A DNA stretch of 5,666 nt. Origin: DAOUAJ01 sp034433615. Its GTDB lineage: Bacteria; Chloroflexota; Anaerolineae; DUEN01. The position numbers and the translations under genes were made by a program. Numbering within the stretch: the stretch's first letter is position 1; the number at the start of each line of letters is the position of its first letter. Below the pieces are notes generated by a model that made no database searches, was not told the origin of the DNA, and worked only from the letters and a program-made list of their open reading frames with translations. Shown one piece after another: positions 1 to 5,666 of the stretch. The stretch lies in NCBI GenBank assembly GCA_034433615.1, contig DAOUAJ010000149.1:1-5666 (forward strand), in the 5' to 3' direction.

Positions 1-26
1 GCTGGCGGCTGAGAGAGAGTAGACAT
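1..26 (-). CDS. N-terminal start of an unidentified gene (partial, runs off left edge)
   Basis: An ATG at 26-24 is preceded, with five bases between, by GGAGG (within GGAGGAG, 36-30), the strongest Shine-Dalgarno sequence in the window. The visible codons read M-S-T-L-S-Q-P-P followed by a codon starting GC (Ala). No stop occurs before the edge. Only eight full residues are seen, so the product cannot be recognised. The polar, proline-containing start shows no signal peptide so far. An in-frame ATG at 38-36 would add four residues (M-E-E-N), but it lies inside the Shine-Dalgarno sequence, so the ATG at 26 is preferred. The gene follows the histidine kinase on the same strand after about 147 bases. 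It could be in the same transcription unit or have its own promoter. A response regulator would be a natural neighbour, but nothing seen here shows that. Confidence 0.6.
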
Positions 27-29
27 GTT

Positions 30-36
30 CTCCTCC
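30..36 (-). promoter_or_regulatory. Strong Shine-Dalgarno sequence for the gene starting at 26
   Basis: Read on the minus strand this is GGAGGAG followed by AAC and ATG. GGAGG to ATG spacing is five bases. The near-perfect match to the anti-Shine-Dalgarno sequence is the main evidence that a gene starts at 26, and it decides between the two in-frame ATGs. Confidence 0.65.
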
Positions 37-132
37 ATAATCGAGAATACAGATCCCAGAAAGGATACCCGCTTTCTCTCAAAAACACCAGTCGCTCTAT
101 GGATTGTTCAAGCGCGAAAAGTTAGTGACATT

Positions 133-171
133 GGGCTGAAGCCCGCTCCACGGGGCTGAAGCCCGCGCCAC
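133..171. repeat. Two tandem 19-base repeats, each holding a GGGCTGAAGCCC palindrome
   Basis: Copies lie at 133-151 and 153-171, with a 20-base period and one mismatch (T147 versus G167). On the minus strand the unit reads GTGG(C/A)GCGGGCTTCAGCCC. Each has an inverted repeat that would fold in RNA as a short GGGC/GCCC stem with a UUCA loop. The array starts two bases after the kinase stop codon. It could slow or end transcription, protect the 3' end of the message, or be a REP-like dispersed repeat. I recall similar GGGCTTCAGCCC palindromes scattered between genes in Chloroflexota and other bacteria, but only two copies can be verified here. No U tract follows, so it does not look like a standard intrinsic terminator. 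Confidence 0.8.
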
Positions 172-173
172 CG

Positions 174-3100
174 CTATGGGGCTGTCGGCAGCTCCACCGT
201 CGCAGTAGTTCCTTTGTCTACCTCACTCTGCACCGTGATCGCTCCGCCGTGCAGGTCTACCATTCGCTTGACAATGGATAACCCCAGACCGGTGCCCGGC
301 GTCGAGCCCACGTTGCCAGCCCGATGAAACGGCTCGAACAATCGCGCCTGATCCGCCGCCGGGATGCCGATGCCGTGATCTTCCACCTCGAAGACCACGC
401 GCTCCTCCCACCGCCGCAGCGCCAGCCGCACCTGGCTGCCGGCCGGCGAGTACTTGATGGCGTTGCAGAGCAGGTTGGCCAAGATGTGGTACAAAAGCTG
501 CTCGTCCATCACTGCCGGCAGGCTCTCCGGATCCTTCAGCCCGGTCAGGTCCAATATCAGGCGATGCTGCTTCCCTATCCCCAGTTGAAACTCCTCCACC
601 AGGCTGCGACAGAAGGGGATCAGATCCAGCGGTTTTGGTTCGAACGCCAGCCGGCCAGCTTCGGCCCGGCTTATCACCAGCACATCGTCCAGCAACCCCA
701 ACATGCGCTGCACTGTGTCCCGGATGCGCTGCAGGTGCGTCAGCTTCTTTTCCTCAGGCCAGCGGGGGCCGTAGTGTTCCAGCAGCTCGGCCGAGGAGAA
801 GATAGCCGTCAGAGGGGAGCGGAACTCGTGGGAGACCATGGAGACGAAGCGGGTCTTGAGCTCGTTCAGCTCCCGTTCCCGCTCCAGGGCACGGCTTACC
901 TCCTGGTGGGCCTGGCGCAATTGTTCGTTGGCGGCCTCGAGCTCGGCCGTGCGTTGGGCCACGCGGCGCTCCAGTTCCCGGGTGTACTCCTGCAGCTCCT
1001 GGTGGAGGCCAGCGTTCTCCAGCGCCAGCGCGACCTGCCCGGCCAGCGCTTCCAGGAACTCCAGCCATTCCCCATCGAAGTCTCGCCGGGTGCGGTGGAA
1101 GGTCTCCAACACCCCCAGTACCCGCTCCTTGGCGATCAGGGGCGCGGCATAGTAGGCGGCAAAGCCTTCTTCCCGCAGCAACAGAGTCTGCACGAAGTCC
1201 TGGGCCCGTGTCAGGTCGCTGATACCCAGGGAGCGACGCTCCAGGGCGGCACGGCCGGCGTACCCTTCGCCCAGTTGCAGCCGGGGGTGTTGGGTGATAT
1301 CGTTGTGGAAGCCGCGGCCGGCGGCGTACTCCAGGGTCAGGGTGTCCGGGTTGAACAACAACACCGCGGCGGCGTCTACGCTCAATTGCATGGTTATCTC
1401 GTCCAGCAGAACACGCAGGGTGACGCGCGGGTCCAGGCTGCCGGTGATGGCCATGTCAATGTTGCGTAGCGCCTGGACCCGCTTCAGGCGGCGCAGGGCA
1501 TCGTCGTACAGGCGGGCGTTCTCCAGGGCAGCCGCGGCCTGGTTAGCCAGGGCCTGGAAGGTGTCCACCCGCTCGGAGGTGAAGAAGCCGGGGAGGTCGT
1601 TATACAGGTTCAGGGTGCCGAAGGTATGCCCGCGGCTGATGAGCGGGAAGGCGGCGCTGCTGCGGAAGCCGTAGCGTTCAGCGATGGGGCGCCAGGGGGC
1701 AAAATGGGGGTCAGCAAGACAGTCGTTCGTGATCACCGGGAAGCCGCGGTGGATGGCGCGGCCGGTGGGCCCCTGGCCTTCAGGCGTCTCGTCCCAGCGC
1801 ACGACGATCTGGCGGGGGTAGGGGTGCTCGGCCGGGAACTGAGCGAGGACGGTCACGCGGCCGTCTGCTTCGGCGCGGCCTAGCCAGGCCAGACGCACGC
1901 CGAAGCTCTCCACGCAGGTGCGGGCGGCCTCCAGGGCCACAGCCTGCAAATCCAGGCCCTCGGCCAGTTTCTGCGCCCCGGCGTAGAGGGCGGTGAGGAT
2001 CTGCAATTGTTGGGCCAGTTGTGCCTCGGCCTGCTTACGTCCGGTGATGTCGGTCCACGCCCCCACGATTTCCACAGGATTCCCCTGCTCGTCGCGCAGG
2101 AGCCGGAGTTCGTCCTGTACCCAGAGCGACTCGCCGTTCTTTTTGAGAAAACGATACTCGTGCACCAGCCAACCCCGGACAAGAACTTCGGTTGATTGGG
2201 CCAGGGCTTGCTCGCGGTCCTCCGGGTGCAGGTGATCGGCCCACCAGCCGGGCTGCAACGCCTCTTCGGGCGTGTACCCCAGCCAGGTGGCGATGTTGGG
2301 GCTCACCCAGGTGGACGACAAGCCGTCGGGGTTGAGGGTGTAGATGATGGCCGGGCTGACGGCAAGCAGATGGGCCAGGTGTTGCTGGCTTTCCCGCAAG
2401 TCTGCCTCCGCTCGCTCCCGCTGCTGATGCTGTTCCTGCAGGCTTTGGGCCATTTCGTCGAAGGCGCGGGCCAGTTGGCTCAGTTCACCCATCCCGTAGC
2501 GGATGCCGGTGCGAGCGCTCAGGTCACCCCCGGCCATACGTCGCGTGGCGGCCAGCAGGGCGTTCACCCGCCGCAGGAGAAACGCCTCGCCGCCCAGCCA
2601 GGCTGCGGCCAGCGCCAGCAACGTCACGATCCCCAGGCCGATCAGGTTGCCGCGCAGCATCCGATCCGCCTCGCCATAGACCTGGGCGGTGGGGATGCCC
2701 ACGAGCACACGGCTATTCCCGGCCAACGGGGCAAAAGCATACAGGCGGCGCACCCCGTCAACGCCCCTGGCCTCGACCGTCCCCGGGCCGCGCTGCGCCA
2801 GCACGATCTGGATGATCTCAACATCGGGCGCCGTCTTCCCTACCCACTTTTCGCCTTCCAGCGTGCGCGCCAGCACCGTGCCCTGGCCGTCCAGCACGGT
2901 CAGCACGGCGCCCTCGGGCAGCGACGTCTGGGCCAGGTAGCGGTTCAGCCAGGCCAGGTCCAGCCCTGTAGCCACCACCCCCTGCATCTGCCCGGCCTCA
3001 TCCAGCAAGGGATAAGCGAAGGTAGCCATGGACCGGCGCGTGACCCGGCCCATGATGTACCCGCCGGCGACGAAGCGCCGCGTCCGCACCGCCTCTTGAA

Positions 3101-3485
3101 ACCAGGCGCGGTCGGCATAATTGACTGGGCCATCTGGCGGCACGGCGCTGCACCACAGGTCGCCGTTGGGCCGGGTCACGACCAGGTTGGCATAGAGCGG
3201 ATGCTCCGCGAGCAGAGCGGCGAAGAGGGCAGAGCAGGCTTCGGCATCGCCGCCCTTTACTTCCGGGAGGTGAGCCAGGCCGGCCAGCAGTTGGCGGGTG
3301 CTCTCGGTCAGCAGGTCTTGCTGGACGGAGACGTGCGAGGCCAGAAGCAGCGTCCCCTGCCGAGCGGCTTCGGCCACGGCCTGCCGCTCGTGGGCCGCGG
3401 TGTAGAGGATCAGTCCCGCCGCCGGGAGGATGGCCAGCAGGACCAACAGGATCAGGCGGAAACGGAGGCTGAAGAAACGGCTCAT
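174..3485 (-). CDS. Membrane sensor histidine kinase: dCache-HAMP-PAS-GAF-GAF-HisKA-HATPase_c
   Basis: This 1103-residue inner-membrane sensor kinase should detect an extracytoplasmic signal and autophosphorylate a histidine for transfer to a response regulator. Visible order: short basic N-terminus, membrane helix about 11-29, dCache-like extracytoplasmic domain about 30-278 (typical segment ADRAWFQEAVRTRRFVAGGY at 124-143), second membrane helix about 280-300, HAMP about 302-354, coiled coil, PAS with PAC motif about 368-484 (ends WTDITGRKQAE), GAF about 495-658, GAF about 668-826, coiled coil 826-875, HisKA and HATPase_c. Key motifs are intact: H-box SHEFRSPL with H886, N-box with N1008, G1 box DHGIGIP at 1036-1042, F-box LFEPF at 1049-1053, G2 box GTGLGLSI at 1064-1071. 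There is no receiver domain, so it is not a hybrid kinase. The start at 3485 is chosen because the helix follows directly and the upstream gene stops three bases before it. The ligand is unknown. C84 and C112 in the extracytoplasmic domain could form a disulfide. Confidence 0.95.
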   Translation of the reverse strand: MSRFFSLRFRLILLVLLAILPAAGLILYTAAHERQAVAEAARQGTLLLASHVSVQQDLLTESTRQLLAGLAHLPEVKGGDAEACSALFAALLAEHPLYANLVVTRPNGDLWCSAVPPDGPVNYADRAWFQEAVRTRRFVAGGYIMGRVTRRSMATFAYPLLDEAGQMQGVVATGLDLAWLNRYLAQTSLPEGAVLTVLDGQGTVLARTLEGEKWVGKTAPDVEIIQIVLAQRGPGTVEARGVDGVRRLYAFAPLAGNSRVLVGIPTAQVYGEADRMLRGNLIGLGIVTLLALAAAWLGGEAFLLRRVNALLAATRRMAGGDLSARTGIRYGMGELSQLARAFDEMAQSLQEQHQQRERAEADLRESQQHLAHLLAVSPAIIYTLNPDGLSSTWVSPNIATWLGYTPEEALQPGWWADHLHPEDREQALAQSTEVLVRGWLVHEYRFLKKNGESLWVQDELRLLRDEQGNPVEIVGAWTDITGRKQAEAQLAQQLQILTALYAGAQKLAEGLDLQAVALEAARTCVESFGVRLAWLGRAEADGRVTVLAQFPAEHPYPRQIVVRWDETPEGQGPTGRAIHRGFPVITNDCLADPHFAPWRPIAERYGFRSSAAFPLISRGHTFGTLNLYNDLPGFFTSERVDTFQALANQAAAALENARLYDDALRRLKRVQALRNIDMAITGSLDPRVTLRVLLDEITMQLSVDAAAVLLFNPDTLTLEYAAGRGFHNDITQHPRLQLGEGYAGRAALERRSLGISDLTRAQDFVQTLLLREEGFAAYYAAPLIAKERVLGVLETFHRTRRDFDGEWLEFLEALAGQVALALENAGLHQELQEYTRELERRVAQRTAELEAANEQLRQAHQEVSRALERERELNELKTRFVSMVSHEFRSPLTAIFSSAELLEHYGPRWPEEKKLTHLQRIRDTVQRMLGLLDDVLVISRAEAGRLAFEPKPLDLIPFCRSLVEEFQLGIGKQHRLILDLTGLKDPESLPAVMDEQLLYHILANLLCNAIKYSPAGSQVRLALRRWEERVVFEVEDHGIGIPAADQARLFEPFHRAGNVGSTPGTGLGLSIVKRMVDLHGGAITVQSEVDKGTTATVELPTAP

Positions 3486-3487
3486 TC

Positions 3488-5068
3488 TTACATTCCCCAC
3501 ACGGTGATGGGCATGCCTTCGTAGTGCTCCTGACGCTGGAAGATCTTCTCCTCCCACGCCCTGCCCGGGGTGCGGTCGAAGATCACCAGGTGCGCCTCTT
3601 CCGCACCACAGCGGTCAGCATATTCCCAGGTCTGGGCCAGCCCCTCGGCCAGGGTCGCCTCCAGCGACTTGTGCAACACCTTGAGTTCGATCACGGCCCG
3701 TTGGGTGCCGCCCGGATAGGGCCAGATCACCAGCAGGTCGGTGCGCCTGCGCCCCAGCCCATACTCCCGCTCCACCCGCCCGCCGGTGTTGACGATGCGC
3801 TGCAGAAACGCCTGCAACAGCAACTGCGGCCCCGCCTCCTGGTACTCAAAGCGCTCAATCCACGCCTCAGAATGCTCCCGGAAGAAGTGCTGGAAGGCCT
3901 GGAGCAGTTTGGACAGGTCCAGCCAGCCATCGGGACGGATGTACCAGGCGATTTGTACCGTACTCTCCAGATTAAGTTGAGCAATCCAGGTCAGCTCGCG
4001 GGGGATGATCTCACCATAGATGGGATTGGCAATCTGAGGCCCGGCCGCAGTGCGGCGCACCAACCCCAGGTCAATCACATATTGCAGGTCATCCGGGCTC
4101 ACCTCCCGCTCCAGGTCCACACCTTGCAACATAGGTGCGATCACCCGCCGCACCCGCTCCTCCTTGAGCTTGTCTACCAATTGGTCCAGGTGGGTCTCGC
4201 GGCGCAGGATGAGGTTCTCCTTGGCCTGCAAGATCATCTCAGCAGTGATGGGGCGGGTGCGGTCACGCCCCTCCTTCATGCGGAAGCAGGTCTCGTAGGC
4301 CAGGGCATTCACCAGCCAGGGCTGGCCGGAGGTGAGGTCCCAGACCAGGTTAAGGGCTTCGGACTCAAAGGGCTGGCCGGTCTCCTGGGTGTGTTGCTGG
4401 AGCAGCCTCAAAGTCTCCTCCCGGCTGAAGTCCCCCAGGCGCAGCGATTCGGCCTTGATATTAAAGGCACTGCCGCCGGTGATGATGGCCTTCTCCCGAT
4501 CGGAGTGAATGCGATAGTCGCGCACATCCCGCACCCCACAGAGGATGACGCTCTGGGGGAAAGCCTGGGGGCGGTTGGGATAGCCGGCGCGCAACTGACG
4601 CAGCACGGTGATCAGCGTATCGCCGACCAGCGCATCAATTTCGTCAATGAAGAGGATAGTGGGTTTGGTGGCTGAGCTGCACCAGCGTGCCAGGAAATCG
4701 CTGAGCGAAGGCGCCCCCAGGGCGATCAGATCGCGGGCGATTGTGTCGGCAGAAGTGTCGTGCAATACCCAGCGTGCCTGGCTGCTGAGTTCTTGGAGCA
4801 GCGCGGTCAGCCCCTCATTGATCCGCTCACGATACCCTTGTGCCACCTCGAAATTCACGTACAGAGCGCGATACTGACCAGTGCGGTTGAGGTACTCCAT
4901 CAGCGCCAGCAGACAGGTGGTCTTGCCGGTCTGCCGTGGCGCGTGCAGCACGAAGTACTTCTTCTGGGCGATGAGCATCAGCACCTCGTCCAGGTTGATC
5001 CGCTCCAGCGGGGGCAGGCAATAGTGGTCCTGGCAGTTGACCGGACCGGCGGTGTTGAAGAAACGCAT
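3488..5068 (-). CDS. AAA-type ATPase fused to a PD-(D/E)XK nuclease-like domain
   Basis: The product has 526 residues and is probably cytoplasmic, with no signal peptide or membrane segment. The N-terminus (FNTAGPV...HYCLPPLERIN) is typical of an AAA-like/ATPase_2-type family of unknown cellular role. The Walker A segment is HAPRQTGKTT at 42-51 with K49 and T50; the usual first glycine of the loop is replaced (A43). Walker B is TILFIDEID at 137-145 with D142 and E143. A likely sensor strand is VILCGVRD at 174-181. Residues about 205-360 form the helical lid and winged-helix-like part. Residues about 415-500 show a PD-(D/E)XK pattern: E433, D444 in RRTDLLV, the E461-x-K463 pair in VIELKV, and Q479 with a following WEYAD helix, then strand AHLVIFD. 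All expected catalytic positions are present, so nuclease activity is plausible but unproven. The start is supported by GGAG at 5081-5078, nine bases upstream. The gene follows metK by 20 bases and ends two bases before the kinase. Substrate and role (defence, mobile-element, signalling) are unknown. Confidence 0.88.
   Translation of the reverse strand: MRFFNTAGPVNCQDHYCLPPLERINLDEVLMLIAQKKYFVLHAPRQTGKTTCLLALMEYLNRTGQYRALYVNFEVAQGYRERINEGLTALLQELSSQARWVLHDTSADTIARDLIALGAPSLSDFLARWCSSATKPTILFIDEIDALVGDTLITVLRQLRAGYPNRPQAFPQSVILCGVRDVRDYRIHSDREKAIITGGSAFNIKAESLRLGDFSREETLRLLQQHTQETGQPFESEALNLVWDLTSGQPWLVNALAYETCFRMKEGRDRTRPITAEMILQAKENLILRRETHLDQLVDKLKEERVRRVIAPMLQGVDLEREVSPDDLQYVIDLGLVRRTAAGPQIANPIYGEIIPRELTWIAQLNLESTVQIAWYIRPDGWLDLSKLLQAFQHFFREHSEAWIERFEYQEAGPQLLLQAFLQRIVNTGGRVEREYGLGRRRTDLLVIWPYPGGTQRAVIELKVLHKSLEATLAEGLAQTWEYADRCGAEEAHLVIFDRTPGRAWEEKIFQRQEHYEGMPITVWGM
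3494..3498 (-). promoter_or_regulatory. Ribosome binding site for the histidine kinase, inside the end of the ATPase gene
   Basis: The minus strand reads GGGGA, then eight bases, then ATG at 3485. It is a moderate match to the Shine-Dalgarno consensus. It lies within the last codons of the upstream ATPase gene, whose TAA is at 3490-3488. This arrangement favours re-initiation by ribosomes that finish the ATPase. It supports the start at 3485 over the longer in-frame start at 3557. Confidence 0.55.
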
Positions 5069-5088
5069 GAGGATCTTCTCCCGCGCGA

Positions 5089-5666
5089 TCAGTCGAGGCC
5101 GGCCTCATCCCGCAGGATCTCTGCCATATTCAATCGTTCCCACGGCGCGTCAATGTCATCGCGGCCGAAGTGGCCATATGCCGCGGTCGCCTTGTAAATG
5201 GGACGGCGCAGATCCAGGTAACGGATGATGGCGGCCGGACGCAGATCAAAGTGTGCCTTGATCAACTCGACAATCCGTTCATCCGGCACCGTGCCCGTCC
5301 CGAACGTTTCCACGGCGAGGGAAACCGGCCGCGCCACCCCGATGGCGTAGGAGATTTGCAACTCGAACCGGCGGGCTAACCCCGCGGCCACCACGTTCTT
5401 GGCGATGTGACGCGCCATGTATGCGCCCGAACGATCAACCTTTGTGGGGTCCTTGCCGGAGAAGGCGCCACCGCCGTGCCGGGCGACCCCCCCATAAGTG
5501 TCCACCATGATCTTGCGACCGGTCAGGCCAGCATCCCCCAACGGGCCGCCGGTCACAAAACGGCCTGTGGGGTTGATGTAGATCTTGGTGCGTTCGTCAA
5601 TCATCTCGGCGGGCACCACGTGCCTGATCACCAGATCCATCACATCTCGACGAATCTGGGGCTGGT
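5089..5666 (-). CDS. metK: S-adenosylmethionine synthetase, C-terminal half (partial)
   Basis: MetK joins methionine and ATP to make S-adenosylmethionine, with release of phosphate and pyrophosphate, in the cytoplasm. The window holds about 192 residues of the C-terminal part of a family usually near 385-420 residues; the 5' end lies beyond the right edge. Supporting segments are INPTGRF, the GDAGLTGRK segment, VDTYGG, the family signature GGGAFSGKD at 5475-5449 followed by PTKVDRS, then SYAIGVARPVS, FGTG, HFDLRPAAIIRYLDLRRPIY and the terminal AAYGHFGR. By family knowledge, the lysines and aspartate of the GRK, SGKD and TKVD segments bind phosphate, magnesium or potassium, and all are present. 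The TGA stop is at 5091-5089. Codons upstream of 5643 remain open and MetK-like (P-Q-I-R-R-D before VMDLV), so the GTG there is internal and not a start. It is the first visible gene of a tight same-strand cluster. Confidence 0.97.
   Translation of the reverse strand, partial: QPQIRRDVMDLVIRHVVPAEMIDERTKIYINPTGRFVTGGPLGDAGLTGRKIMVDTYGGVARHGGGAFSGKDPTKVDRSGAYMARHIAKNVVAAGLARRFELQISYAIGVARPVSLAVETFGTGTVPDERIVELIKAHFDLRPAAIIRYLDLRRPIYKATAAYGHFGRDDIDAPWERLNMAEILRDEAGLD

Larger units (their letters stand above)
27..173. other. Intergenic region between histidine kinase and next gene
   Basis: These 147 bases separate the kinase stop codon from the next start. They are clearly richer in A and T than the genes, especially about 27-130. 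They contain the tandem palindromic repeat at 133-171 and the Shine-Dalgarno sequence at 30-36. The minus strand has a run of five T at 81-85, but no adjacent GC-rich stem makes it a convincing intrinsic terminator. A TATCCT at 67-62 could be a -10 element, but no good -35 stands at the right distance, so no promoter is called. Confidence 0.6.

Noticed and set aside
36..38. Alternative start codon for the left-edge gene
   Set aside because: This ATG overlaps the GGAGGAG sequence and has no ribosome binding site of its own, while the ATG at 26 is ideally spaced.
62..90. Possible promoter with TATCCT (-10) upstream of the gene starting at 26
   Set aside because: No recognisable -35 element lies 16-18 bases upstream, and single -10-like hexamers are common in AT-rich DNA.
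81..173. Intrinsic terminator after the kinase gene
   Set aside because: The GGGC/GCCC hairpins are not followed by a U tract, and the T run at 81-85 has no adjacent GC-rich stem.
324..1469. Plus-strand open frame of 381 codons opposite the kinase C-terminus
   Set aside because: It is antisense to the GAF, HisKA and HATPase_c coding sequence and has no domain or convincing ribosome binding site.
1512..2003. Bilin-binding (phytochrome-like) first GAF domain because of C589
   Set aside because: The surrounding residues match ordinary GAF sensor domains and lack the motifs of chromophore-binding GAFs that I would expect.
2196..3524. Long open frame on the plus strand (442 codons)
   Set aside because: It lies antisense to the kinase, whose domains are unmistakable. 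Its translation is rich in Q, G, P, H and R with no recognisable domain, as expected for a shadow of a GC-rich gene.
3486..3557. Longer kinase start at 3557 adding 24 residues
   Set aside because: The extra residues overlap the ATPase C-terminus in another frame and look like shadow sequence. The start at 3485 has a ribosome binding site and leads directly into the membrane helix.
3524..4675. Plus-strand open frame of 383 codons opposite the ATPase gene
   Set aside because: The opposite strand carries conserved Walker and PD-(D/E)XK motifs; this frame shows low-complexity shadow composition and no domain.

Overview
This window is GC-rich bacterial DNA. All genes that can be supported read on the minus strand, so biological order runs from high to low coordinates: the C-terminal half of metK (S-adenosylmethionine synthetase, cut by the right edge), a 526-residue AAA-type ATPase carrying a C-terminal PD-(D/E)XK nuclease-like domain, a 1103-residue multidomain membrane sensor histidine kinase, a short intergenic segment with a tandem palindromic repeat, and the first codons of another gene that runs off the left edge. 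The style of the kinase (dCache, HAMP, PAS, GAF, GAF, HisKA, HATPase_c), the 'FNTAGPV...HYCLPPLERIN' type of ATPase and the GGGCTGAAGCCC intergenic palindromes resemble what I recall from Chloroflexota (Anaerolineae/Caldilineae-like) genomes. That assignment is an inference and not a proven identity.

Layout. 5089-5666: metK C-terminus with the family's GGGAFSGKD signature intact. 5069-5088: a 20-base gap holding the next gene's ribosome binding site. 3488-5068: the ATPase/nuclease-like gene. 3486-3487: a 2-base gap. 174-3485: the histidine kinase. 27-173: intergenic, with two 19-base palindrome-containing repeats directly behind the kinase stop codon, then a strong Shine-Dalgarno sequence. 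1-26: start of a gene of unknown product.

The three larger genes are so tightly packed on one strand that they are probably co-transcribed, and the ATPase and kinase are probably translationally coupled. No response regulator is visible, so the kinase's partner is either in the gene starting at 26, elsewhere, or unknown. The most notable combination is a housekeeping enzyme gene leading into an ATPase/nuclease-like protein and a large sensor kinase. I see no CRISPR array, tRNA, rRNA, insertion sequence or integrase, and no clear proof of a new system. The ATPase-kinase pair is the best candidate for follow-up.
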